In this document: positions 33,357 to 44,795 of the stretch, piece by piece
Position numbering within the stretch: position 1 is the stretch's first letter
Layout of the letters: every line of letters starts with the position of its first letter
Assembly (NCBI RefSeq): GCF_019059575.1
Contig: NW_024882026.1
Location: forward strand, 248,001-312,000
DNA length: 64,000 bases
Source: Amphibalanus amphitrite
Taxonomy: Eukaryota; Arthropoda; Thecostraca; Balanomorpha; Balanidae
Direction of reading: 5' to 3'
Position numbers and translations under genes: made by a program
The notes under the pieces: generated by a model
Databases searched by the model: none
Seen by the model: the letters and a program-made list of their open reading frames with translations, nothing else
What the model was told of the DNA's origin: nothing

Positions 33357-33630
33357 CCAGGGGGGGAGAGAGAGAGATTGTAGAGGAAGGGTAGCACCCT
33401 GACAGCCACACTTGCTGCAACATCAGGTATCGCTTGCAATAGGGAGCAGCAAGAGGTTGCAGAAAATGGGGCAACACCGCTTTCACGCCGGCGCTGAGAT
33501 GTTTTATGTATGCGAAATGGTTCTCCTGGGCGTTTGATTGATTTACAATTTATGCGCTGTGATTACAAACCGTTAATCACTTTACGTTTGGGCGAAAAAA
33601 ATCGACGTTAAGTGACTAGGGGCTCGTTTC
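33355..33630. other. Non-coding stretch
   Basis: No gene, repeat or element end recognised. Confidence 0.4.
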
Positions 33631-33635
33631 TGGTG

Positions 33636-33844
33636 GTCACGTGATTGATTGATTGACATTGCAACAGACGGTGGTCAGTCAGTGGGCTTTTTTCTACAGC
33701 TTCTGCACGGTTTTCTACTAGCTGCACATAACCCGGGCCAACACCTGGTTGCCGGTCACGTGGTCTGCAGGCGGACGTTCTGCACAGGTCACGTGACCGT
33801 TGCACGGCCAGTTATCTGCTGCAAACTGTGCAGGTCACGTGACT
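33636..33844. promoter_or_regulatory. Cluster of four GGTCACGTG sites
   Basis: GGTCACGTG occurs four times in the same orientation within about 205 bases (CACGTG at 33638, 33757, 33790, 33836). The third reads GGTCACGTGACC, a full palindrome and close to the GTCACGTGAC (CLEAR) motif of TFEB/MITF-type factors. Such density is unusual, but the same word occurs elsewhere in the window (for example 53346), so a repeat origin is possible. Confidence 0.4.
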
Positions 33845-33849
33845 AGTCG

Positions 33850-36210
33850 GCGTGGCCGCCCTGGCGCTGCAGATATCGCTATCTGCCGGTGGAGCGTTGC
33901 ACGCCTGTTTTTCACGGCGGTGCCGTCGAGCGAAGTGAACAGAGCCGCGTGCAATCGGTATTGTCTGACGATATTATGGAGCACGGCTGCAGAAGAAGCA
34001 CCGGGCTGTATTCGTCACGAGAGCAGTTGACAATACAACAAATGAGGCGACAATCGGCATGTGGCGTTGCCGTTGAGATGATGGATGGTGTATTGCGTGG
34101 TGATATGATGGTAATGTGTCACAAGGTTTGTTTATTCGTCCCAATCCCATCATCGGCTATATGCAGGATTGCCAAACAAACTCATCGTTTCTGCTACACT
34201 AGATATCCCACGTTGCAGGCACGGCATTGTAGGTGAAATCACAGAAACTCCAGCAGAAAAACATCGCCTCTTCTCTGCCCTCACCCCTGCTTCGATCCGC
34301 ATGTCCCCTTCGCTAGATTGCTGCAGCACCCGTGCACTGCGCCCTTTGTGTTCTGCAAATGATGGGTGTGGGCGGCTATCAGTGAGGTAATCAATTCGCC
34401 ACAGTCGCCCTCGCCGACTGTTTTCTTCGTCACGGACACGGCGGCTTCTAGCGGGGCGTGTCTGGCAGCGGACGTGTTGAAATAATCGCCTCTCTAACGG
34501 AGGTGATCGATGGCTTCTTGGCGCAACACGACGATTGGATTATGACTGCGTCTGTACAGTGTGTCTTCTCGTAATTCGTAGCTTCGTGAGCAAATTTGCC
34601 TTAGTTCCCAAAGTGAATTCAATGGAGTGCTAACGATTTTTTTTTTGGGGGGGGGGGGGGAGGAGTGCACGATTAAAATGGAAAGAAGGTCTGCTTCTTT
34701 TAGTCTTTTTGGTCTTTGTTTTGTGGTTCTCTGTCCCCACATTTTGCTTCTCTAAACAGCTGCAGTGATATTACATTCGCCATTCAGAAAATACAATGCT
34801 TAACGGGAGGAATGCCATGACATTCCCAGCCTTCCTGCTTTCTGATTCCTCCACTAGACACTCCACTCCCTTCACTCCACATGACAGAGATGTGTTTGCA
34901 GCAACCCTTCCCTTCCTTTCGTCCGATATCACACTGAAAACAACCACTAAAAACCACTTGGAACTCAATCAACAGCACACTTCATGGAAACCCGTACCTG
35001 ACTTCCCTCGCTCCCGGCAGTCATCCAACTCCCCACAACACACCGGGTAGTGGCCAGTCCCACGCGGTGACGACCCTGCTCGTGAACGAACCTTGACCCT
35101 GGCCGCCGCTCCCGCCAAGCAGTCATTATCTGCACTCAAAGTCCCACGTGGTCGGTGGCTCGTGAACAATCGCACGTGGTTGGTTGTGTAGGGAGGATGG
35201 CTTGCGTTGTTTTGTCCAGTGATGTGATACCAAGAGCTAAACGGAAATCCAATAGCCATAGATGACCATACATCTTTAGGTAGTCTATAGTGAAGGCTGC
35301 AAGTTATCACTGAAATCTGAATATAACTTGATGGTCATGAAGCTAAGTCTTATCGTGTGTATCATCCATTGTCGAGAACCGTCCTTCCCTTTCTCTATCA
35401 CAAGCTATGGACGTCATGATGCTGTTATCCCATTGCACAGTAGCTTGGCTTGGCCACTGTCACAGAGCAAAGTCACGGGCCACATCTTACATCATTTTTC
35501 ATTAGATCAACTGCGTCACATTTCTCCGGCATCTCTCCCGATCCCTACACCTACACCGGCCACCGCGTCTTTTCTAACCCATGGACATTGCAGTGCCATT
35601 GTATTGCCATACCCATCTCGCCCCTATCACACAGGCCACCAGCTAGCTCGCACGGCTTCCCTCCCCATACCCAGGGTCATGAACGACGACAAACCAGCAC
35701 CAGGTAGACTGCGGGCTGCGGCGGGTGGCGACCGCGGGGCGGCAGTGGCGGGCGGTGGTGGGGTGGCGGTGGCGGCAGCGGTGGTAGTGGTGGTAGGGTG
35801 GCTCGGTTAGTCATTAGGGACGGCATCTGGTCGGCGCTGAAGGTCACACCCGGGTGCTGTCCGGGTCCGCGGCGACAGACCGCCTGCGGTGCGCTGCTGC
35901 TGGGAGACCTCGCTCGCATCCCGGCCCGGTGGTGAGAAGGAAGGACGGAGTGAGAACGATGACGTAGGACGGTGACGCGTGGGGTGTCGGAAGCGGTTCG
36001 ATGGTTCGGTCAAAAATTGACCTTTGATTAGCCAGGAGTGTGTTGTGGGGTATTGTTCGCCTGAATGCTTGTTGGTGCTTGTGGACAGGACAGTCCAAAA
36101 TCTTGGAAACGATTTTCGGAATCAGCATACTGTTGTGGTGTCAAGACATTCAACGATAATGGAATCCATAATCCAGACAGGGCATATTTTAACAATTTTT
36201 AACTGCGTCC
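33850..36210. other. Non-coding stretch
   Basis: Contains a T9 then G13 run at about 34630-34665, two CACGTGGT sites at 35142 and 35170, and a GGC/GGT-rich patch at 35720-35810. Frames are short and domain-free. Confidence 0.4.
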
Positions 36211-36214
36211 CAAA

Positions 36215-36400
36215 GTTGAGCAGAGGGCACGTGCTATGACTAAGGGCACAGGGCAAGGAACAGACTAGGGCACTGAGGAGGGCAGAAAGTAGGGCAGGGC
36301 AAGTCACACGGCATGGCACAGGACATTTTAGAGGGAAGGATACAGGTCAGGGCACCCAGCAGGGCATAGGTCAGGGAACCGGACGGCACAGGGCAGGGAC
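36215..36400. repeat. Short degenerate repeat, AGGGCACAGG type
   Basis: Words such as AGGGCACAGGGCA, AGGGCAGGGCA and CAGGGCACC recur about every 10-20 bases. The unit is too degenerate to fix. Confidence 0.55.
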
Positions 36401-37800
36401 GCAGTGGGTCAAATCAGCAGGGGCTACGTCCCAAGGCGAGGGGGCTGCGTCCCAGAATGGGACGCAGTAAGTGCCTTAAAATATGCCCTGAATCCAGAGA
36501 CGTGTGCATTGTGCACTGTGCACCGACCAACGATCAAACAGTCATTGGCATGGACGGAGTTACTCATATCACTCATCATCAGCCATTTATGCACTCCCGC
36601 GACCGCAGGCGGTTGGTCTGAACGAGCTACTACGGTAGCCACACAGGCGGGTGGTAACCAGATGGCTCACGTCCTTGGCCCAACTCCACAACCAAGGTAG
36701 CCGATGGTCATAGAGGGTTCTGATGCGATCCTGAAGAATCATCACGACCGAGCGCAGCACTGTTGATCTGAATTTCCACGTGAGTTTTGGCCTCCGGTAC
36801 TCCTCCCGGTAAATTCACCTGGTGATGACTGCCCAAGTGTTCTGGATTTTATGGCTGCTTGCCGGGAATCGTGATTGCCGCTGACAATGCTTCATCGCTC
36901 ATACCCCAGCAATGTTATAAGGCAGGTGTGCAACGTGCCGGTGCAATGTGCATGAACTGCATGATGGAGACGTCTGCAAGGGTTGATGTCATTGGGGCTC
37001 GTATCTTTGGGTGTTTGACGTGAGCTTTGAGCAGCTGTGCGGAGTCGAATGCGGGTGATTTTTATGGAGCGGGCGCTACCACCACGACCGTGCCGCTAAG
37101 CATGAGGCTTGACAAGGGCACTAAGAACATGTCGCATATCGATCAAGTGTTTCGTTTAGCCGCAAATTTGTTATTTGTTCGGTTTGGTAACAGGACACTC
37201 AGGGGTTTAGGGTGCTTAGCACTCGTAGGTTATAAACGAGTAATAATTACTATTGACAGTAATAATAACGAGAGAGCTGCTGTGATCCTGATAATATAAA
37301 GGGTCACAGCAGCTCATCACAGCATTTAGAAGACTAACTGCTCAGTTGGTTCAATATCAAACACGTAGTTCTTCTCGCAGTTATGTAACCGTCAACCGAA
37401 ACGCATATTAATTTTTAATTGTTCGTTTCGTGGTCTGTGTGCTGTCCCTATTTTAATGCTCTTCATCAATACCGTGCCGAATGCCGAATGCCTCACTCTC
37501 AGATGCATGCGAGTGGTGCTCCAGCAACATCCAATTCTACCCCGCTCCAATGCCTTTGCGTGCGTCCGTGAGCGACTTTCGAAGAAGCGGAGTCCCTGCA
37601 ATCCCAACCCGTTCTTCAGGCGAGGTCCTCGCCTCTGCGCCGCACGTGCACTCGAGCGGATATTTCTGCTGAGATTGGCTGATTCATAGCGTTGTTTTCT
37701 GCTCTCGGGGATCTCTGGAATAGTCCAGAATAGTCTGCGGTGGAGTACAGCGAAGTAGCGTGAGGGAAGGATTTCATTGGAAATATTTTGAGAGATAATA
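36401..37800. other. Non-coding stretch
   Basis: A 77-codon ATG frame at 37456-37689 has no recognisable domain and is contested by overlapping frames, so I do not call it. No element ends seen. Confidence 0.4.
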
Positions 37801-37802
37801 GG

Positions 37803-38218
37803 CAGTAGCGGCGGAACACCTTCAATTAAGGGGGGAGAGGGGCACTGCTGACTTTTGGTCCCATTCTTTCCATGCAACGCCCATAGGGCTAATGTTAAGA
37901 TGTCAAAATCAAAGGGGGGCACGCAGGGGCGCGGGAACTACTTTCCGACTGGGGGGGCACACCATAATAGAGATTAACCTAGGGTACCCCCAAATCTAGT
38001 TTTCTCACCGGTTTTAGGCCACTTATTTTTCACCCCTCGGCTTTTTCAACAAAAAAAGAAAACATTTGCAAAAAAAGTGTGGTATTCCGTCTCAAAGCTG
38101 TGGGGGCACCGCCCCCACGGCCCCAGAGTTGGGGGGGCAGGCTGCCCCCACTGCCCCCCCGGCTCCCGCGCCTATGGGGGCACGGTGCCCCTGTGCCCTC
38201 CCCGTTCCGCCGCCTATG
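37803..38218 (+). mobile_element. hAT-like MITE (CAGTAGCGGCGGAAC family), interrupted
   Basis: Same family as 1853-2173 and 59409-59557: it starts CAGTAGCGGCGGAACACC and ends CCGTTCCGCCGCCTATG. ATAATAGG before it and ATAATAGA after it make an 8-bp duplication with one difference. It is interrupted at its GGGGCACG box by the element 37924-38176; without this insert it is about 155 bp. Confidence 0.85.
37924..38176 (+). mobile_element. hAT-like MITE CAGGGGCGCGGGAAC, stand-alone module
   Basis: It starts CAGGGGCGCGGGAAC and the complement of its end reads CATAGGCGCGGGAGC. A perfect 8-bp duplication, GGGGCACG, flanks it at 37916-37923 and 38177-38184. Its body matches 18895-19353 (reverse) and 63289-63724, including the GGTACCCCCAAATCTAG core. 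This copy shows that the module can insert on its own. Confidence 0.85.
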
Positions 38219-38226
38219 ATAATAGA

Positions 38227-40189
38227 TATAAGAGACTTCGAAAAAAGCACATGTAGCATTGCCATTTAGTTTGCAAAATAGCTGTGCATCACATCAACAA
38301 TAGTCGCATGATAAAGGGGAAAATAGCAAACAATGTCTCATTTCAACAAGTAGTTATTGCACATTCATTGAATGAAATCATCTACGTGCATTTTAAATCA
38401 GGATGCAAAACAAATTGTCTGGTTATTGTGGTATAGTCTGACATAAAAAATATGATTGATTCACGGTATTCTGAAATTGACCTTAGGCATGGACGATGTA
38501 TTGCGTCAAACAGATGATTGATTCAAAGCACCTAATTCAGTTTGCCCGAAGACGTAACTGAGACGAGCGCGTCTATTACGTAAGGTTCGACTGGGTGTCG
38601 TCTGGCCACGGGACATTGAGCGGCTCTAAGACCATGCCGCTGTCAGTTTAGTCACCATTGTTGGAGTGTTTTGGCTGTGCCTTTCCGGCTCCAGAACCAT
38701 CCACATTGCCCATGGTGTGTTGTATGTTACCGTTATCCGCCTGTATTCCCTGAGCTTTGAGCTCTGCGAGTCTGCATTGCACTGAGTGCAGTGTGTTATG
38801 TTGGGAGGAACTCAGAACTGTAGACAGGAAACTCGATTTGCTGCGGCGGCAAACGTACCCATGTCCGTGAAACTGGCTATGATGTGTAGACTAAGAATAT
38901 TGTAATGTATATTATTTTATAATGCATATTTGTGATCTAGTAACGCTTTGCGTTTTAGTCATTTCTTTCGTTGGAGAAACATCCATGCAATGCCACTTGC
39001 AGTTTTGTATCAAAAAATGATGTGATAATTGCGGCTTTCCGGTTTTATAATCCGAACACAAACACCACTAAAAGCCTCCGCTAACGTCGTGAATGGCTCA
39101 GACGACCGTATAACATGTGGTTCCTTGAATCGGCTTTTACCGACTGGCTTTTGAGGCCGTGTTTGGCACCGGTTGTTGCCATGGAAACAGTCTGAGGCTG
39201 TCTGTGACACGCCTGTCTGGCGGTCAAGTAATTGGATGAGCTTCGAGCGCCAGGAGCTATGCCGTTGACCTCAGCAAATAGGACATGATTGGGTTGAAAA
39301 AAGACGCACGTGACTTGCTTTCACGTGGCGTGGTAAAACGGATGCGCTGCTAGTTGCTGGGCAAGTCCTTTGATTCTTTTGTGCACTTGAAAGATGTGAC
39401 AAAAACATTGCTTATATTTGATATAAGAGGCGGGGGCTTACATTTGTCGTCTGGTTATACCAGATCTCTTAGTGGGCGTGTTACCAGGCCGGCAATAACA
39501 TCCACTTCGTAGGGTCCAAACTTGAGCACTGGAAATTGGAGCTCGGAAGTGGGGTTATTTGTCTTTCCGTAGCTTGTTTGTGGCCAGAAAGTCTTTGTAA
39601 CGTGTGGATAAACTTAACTCAGTTTTGCGAAATCTGCTGCGGCCGTCTGCATTTAGCTTGTGAAGATGAAAGCCGATTTTGTCTTGATGTACCCAATTAA
39701 AGCATCGAGCTGCAGGTGGGACGGTTGGTTCAATGGAAAAGCTACTAAAGGACCTTGGTATATCTGAGAAAAGAGTAGATTAAATCAATCGGAGCATCCT
39801 TGGAATATTCTTACCCAGAGCCTCTTATCTGAAATGATATAACTATTTCATTCACCCACCTCTGACTATAATGGTAAGAGCTAAACGTTACTAAAGCAAA
39901 CGATGTTTCAGTCCATAAATTGTCAACGAATCAATTCAAGTACCAATTCATCGCTCTCCAAAGCAAAACGGTTCACTGCAACGGTTGCTCATTTCTGACG
40001 TTTGAATTCTCCGTTTCCGTTTCGAGCAAGCCATCCTCCAACGGCAGCACCTGTATTTCGTGCGCTGAATGTCAAAGCCGGAGACCCCTCAGGAACTGAC
40101 CCGTTTGTCCACCTGCCGTAGACGATGCTGCCGATAAAGGTGTCACTCTGTGTCGCTGTACCACAATACCCGTCCACGCTGCCGTCGAG
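38227..40189. other. Non-coding stretch
   Basis: An X-box-like site, GTTGCCATGGAAAC, lies at about 39175-39188. Otherwise no gene, RNA or element end is recognised. Confidence 0.4.
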
Positions 40190-40367
40190 CAGAGGCGGAG
40201 CCAGGTCACAAACGACGGGGAGCCCAATGTTCTACCTTGGCTTTTGGTTCTTTTCAAATCTTAAAAGTTACGCCTTTTGTAGAAGCGTTAGTTTGTGAAT
40301 GTTGAACAGTGAAGTAAAACACCTGTGCCAGATACCTCCCCAGAACGGCAGCCTGGCGCCGCCTCTG
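40190..40367. mobile_element. MITE with CAGAGGCGGAGCCAGG ends
   Basis: The left end CAGAGGCGGAGCCAGG pairs with the complement of the right end, CAGAGGCGGCGCCAGG (15 of 16). Ends and size (178 bp) fit a hAT-like MITE, but no convincing 8-bp duplication remains (CCGTCGAG left, TCAGTCGC right). No ORF. Confidence 0.6.
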
Positions 40368-43145
40368 TCAGTCGCCGCCGTTTTCAAGGGCGTCGCAAGG
40401 TGACGCCCGAGCGGCGGCGGTGGGCCGTGGGGGGGGGGGGGGGCGTCGGCGGAGGCCGGGCGCCTCATCAGCTCCGGCTCCGGGTTTCGAGTCAGATCCG
40501 GAATTCAGGATCCGGAATTCCGGATCTAATGTGGATCTAGTCACAGGGTTTACTTCAGTCTCGTAAAGCTACCGGTTCTCCATATCAGTCTGATCAGGCA
40601 TCCACATTCCCATATCCAGTAACTCCCAGTTGCAACCGCCCAATCCTATCCCGGTATCGTATGCTATGGCGATTTCCACTCATCTTCTTTTGCGCAGCGC
40701 CAACCCCCATGCCTCACCTCTCGGCATCAAATATCTCCTCTCTTGTCTTTTTGTTGGCGGCTCTACCCTCCCTCCCTTCCCTGCCTGGCCTTCCCGTGTC
40801 CCTCACTCCAGCCTTTTTATTGGCTCGATCTTCAGGCATTTATGCCTGGGCTCGTATCCCATGGGCTCGTATCCCATGGCCTGGGCTCGACGAGGGTAAA
40901 AAACGCAGAATATCAGCTACACCCTCCTCGGGTGCTTACTCCCAGGAAAGGTGTAAAAAAGTTTTCAGTGCAGCGACGTCGGCTCGGCTCCAGTCATTTC
41001 CCGACTGGACCCTCTCCCTCCTCCCAACCCAACATCCCCCCGAGATCACCCCTCCCTGGGTGACTCAGTTCTCTCTCGCTCCTCCCTTTCCGTGGGCCTC
41101 TTTTCCCTCTGATTCATGCTTGTGTGTGTCGCCCAGGCGAAGGTCACAGTCCATCCCCCTGGCCTGCCCCTGGGTGGTCGGAACGTGGGGCGAGGCGGGG
41201 AAAGGTAGAGGGGGAACTGTTGAATGACACTTCAGTTGGTCTCTAGGTCTGGGTTATAGGTACTTTCCACGGGGGCTCCTATGGATGCATGGGATCACTT
41301 GTGTTTTGTTTCCACTGTTAGAGACATTTTATCGTACTGTCGCGTGCAGAAAACAATATGAATAGAAGTCCGAAGTCTGGCTGAAGGACTTGAGATATTT
41401 AGGCATCTCATTCTAGACATTGATTGCTCCATATTGAACATTGATTTGTGCAGTTTCGGCTTGTTTGTGAAAAAGACGGCACATGTAGGTGAGCTCTCAC
41501 ACACTGTGGGGAGCTTAATATCAATGTCTCATACGACCTGGATCCCGGCCCATGTAATTCACCTCCTACAACACATATCCTCCAGCCATGCCTAGCACAC
41601 ATGTCTGGAGTGGCTGGACGCACGCCAGGCCTAAACCGGCCGTCCTCATTCATTGCCCCGGGTCGACATTTAGACCCCGTCCGGCTGCATTCCCCCTGCC
41701 GCCGCGGGTATTTATCAGTGGGTCTATTTTACTCGGCCGACACTGTAGTGTGGGCTGGCTGGCACTGGTCCACCCGGGGAGGGCGAAGGGGGGGGGGGGC
41801 AGCGGGTCCGATACGGTCGCCGGCGGTCATCACTATCCATTGGTTCGGCTGTCCAGAGGTCAGCCAATCTTGTGGGCGATGTGGGAGGAAAAGGTCGACA
41901 TCGATGGGAGGGAGAGACAGAGGCAGTGGGCCAATGGATCGGAACATAACTGCAGCACGACTCGAAAATGTGCCGTGATCTTACAATCCACAGCCTTCAT
42001 AGCTTTTGCGGACAGTACTTTTGCTGAAATGGGTGGATTCATTTTAAGAACGTATCATAACTTTTTGTGCAACACCGATCATGAAAAGGACATCGACATT
42101 TCAGAACGCCATTTCGACCTTCAGCTCCAACAGCCCGTTTATTCCATCACTCCATTCCAGCACCCATTCCAGAATCCAGCACCCCTGCGGTGACCAGGGA
42201 CATTCCCACAGCAGACACCCGCGGTGTTGCTCCCCCTACCTAGGTACTGTGTTTAGTGGTTACCATCTCCTCTACCGTATAACTACCATCGATCCCGCCT
42301 CCCCACTGTTACATTTAGACCCAGTGCACCAGGTGCACCACTGCACCACTGTGTACCAATGCACTAATGGTGCAACATGCATTAGCATGACCGGGCGAGC
42401 CACCAAACACCAAGTTACGTATGCATCCATCCGCTAGTGTTACACGTTAGTGCATAAAAGCCCCCGTGACCCCATCGGCTCCTATGACCCCTATTGATGT
42501 GACGTGGTCTGTGCCCAGAGAGGGTTCTGGGTATACGTACCCTCTGTGACGCAATATCAGCTGTTCGGCGCAGGGGATTGGTATTGGTGCAGGCTTGGAG
42601 TGCCGGGTACTGGGTATACTGGTTTGATAGCGTGTAGATGAGGCTATGAGGGGTGGGGTGCATTGCTCGGGGTCGGGAAGGAGGCGGAGTTGGGTTAGAA
42701 GGAGAGGCGAACGGTAACGGGGAGGGGAGGATGAGGGGTGGAATCGATTCGTAGTATGGCATTGCATAGAAGCATCGTTTCCCATGTAATTACGGAATAT
42801 ATGGTGCCGCGTTTCGTAGACTCCAGGTGACGAGCTAAATGGAATTAAAAAGAAATCATTAGGGAACCTAAAGCTAAAGAGCAAAGGCTTTCTGAAGCGG
42901 GAGCAATGGACATTTTAAATAGAAACGCCCATCAACGGTGCCAACGAAGTCGTCATTCGAAGTCACCACTCATGAGTCTGTCCCCTGCCTTCCCTCCCTT
43001 GCAGTGCTGCCTGCACAGGAAAGTTTCTTTCGTCACCTGCACCGTCCAATGCTGGTTGATTGATGGTCTCAGTCGTCACAAAGCCCACCGGGCGAGTGAT
43101 GCAATGGGTTCTCTGCACCGGACAGCTGTGCCGGGTGACTCGAAT
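40368..43145. other. Non-coding stretch
   Basis: Includes a G14 run at 40430-40443, GATCCGGAATTC repeats at 40495-40530, a duplicated GGGCTCGTATCCCAT at about 40847-40880, and a CT-rich patch at 40740-41160. No gene recognised. Confidence 0.4.
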
Positions 43146-43148
43146 GAG

Positions 43149-43445
43149 GAGTGGTTACTGGTTACGTGTTTTGGTTGCTTGGTGGCATGCAGGGCAGAGG
43201 CGAGGGAGGTCGTTGCAGGTTATAATGCGTGGTTCTCCGCTGGCTTGGACAATGCCAATAATATGATGCGTGGTTGCCCGGCTGCTTGGTGACTTCTGAC
43301 ATGAACAGAGGCCAGAAGAGTGGTTACTGGTTATGTTGTGTGGCACCTGACTGCTTGGTGATGGTTGAGGCAAGGAGGGTGGTTACTGGTTACGTTACGT
43401 GGTTGCATGGTGACGTGGGTACAGGCGAGGTGGCTGGTTATGTTA
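43149..43445. repeat. Degenerate minisatellite, about 55-60 bp unit
   Basis: The phrase GTGGTTACTGGTTA followed by TTGCTTGGTG recurs about five or six times. Units differ by substitutions and small gaps, so this is an old tandem array. Confidence 0.65.
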
Positions 43446-43450
43446 GGTGA

Positions 43451-43497
43451 CAACAAGTGACGTTTCCCCTACGTCACTTGTTGTGACGTAGGGGAAA
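43451..43497. other. Overlapping alternative hairpins
   Basis: 43451-43463 (CAACAAGTGACGT) pairs perfectly with 43471-43483. The stretch 43463-43477 (TTTCCCCTACGTCAC) pairs perfectly with 43483-43497. The two stems share bases, so they exclude one another. It may be a transposon relic; no role is evident. Confidence 0.6.
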
Positions 43498-43499
43498 AG

Positions 43500-44630
43500 A
43501 CAAAGACAAATAAGGACAAACACAAATGTTAACCGAGATATTTACCTGACAAACCCCGAAGACATCTGATACAGACGCCAACTTATCTCATTTCACACCC
43601 TGTCACAAACTGACTGACATGTTAATGCCCTGTGCTACGTTAATGTCATAAACACCTTGACCGGCACGTTATTGATTGTTACTATCCTACTTCCGGTTGA
43701 CCTTTCGCCTTGCCCACGCCGCTCAAGTGTAGCCGGCTGCGGGGTCAGCCCATTTGACACTCTGTCTCGGCAGCGATAAGTCGGGCTCCAACACCCCAGT
43801 GTGCTCACTGCGCAGTTTCTGATCCATATCCAGGGACTTTGGAAGATGACGGAAAGGTATATCCATTTTGAGCTGGTTATTGGAGTCACGAGAGGTCTGA
43901 TCTAACAGCTAGTCATGTGAAAGGTGATTTATAAGAGGCATAATCAGCTTATAAAGCCAGTTCGTTGGTCTCAGAGGTGGGGTAGAGTTGGGTATCGACT
44001 TGAGAACAGTTCTTATTTCCTGGGATAATTGCGGGATAGTTATTTGTGCTGAAAGCGATCATCTCGTTTTTCCAGCAACGACATTTTTTCTTGCCATGGA
44101 CATTGGTGAAACAGCGGTAGAGCTAGACCCATGGGTCGTTGGCTAGGCTACTGATTTATTCGTGATTTTATCTTATAAAAGCCTAACCATAACCTGTTAC
44201 CACAACTCCACACTTTTGAAGCGATTGGAACCTAAACATCAAGCGTAACTTGGACTTGTTGCTGCTTTCCTTGGCTGCACTCCTGTCATTGGGTTCACCT
44301 CTGTCTGATCTACGACCATGGAGCTCAATCTTATATGATTCAGTTTTCGGTTCGCTGAGTTCGCTCCCAACCAAACTGGTCCAAGCTCACATTGTTGAGT
44401 TCCCAATGGCTTTTTCCTGCTACATGTCTGCCAGCGTCCGAGTCTCCCAGCAGCTTAAAGAACTTAATCCACTGTCCGACTCCTCAAACGGATTATGAAC
44501 GTGGTTGGTTGGTATGTGTTTGTGTTTCTAGTTTGTGATTCATTGTTGTTATGTGCTCTTTCTGGAAACACGGTAGAAGTGTTTCCACGTCGGTGGTAGC
44601 TCTACTTACACGTAACATTCGTGCATTTGT
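43500..44630. other. Non-coding stretch
   Basis: No gene, repeat or element end recognised. Confidence 0.4.
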
Positions 44631-44635
44631 TATGC

Positions 44636-44768
<133 letters not shown>

Positions 44769-44795
44769 ACTCTCTCCCCTCCCCTCCCCTCCCCG

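Noticed and set aside
33179-33486. Ser-Leu and Glu-Arg repeat proteins
   Set aside because: Translations of the AG microsatellite; the same applies to 44551-44920 over the CT run.
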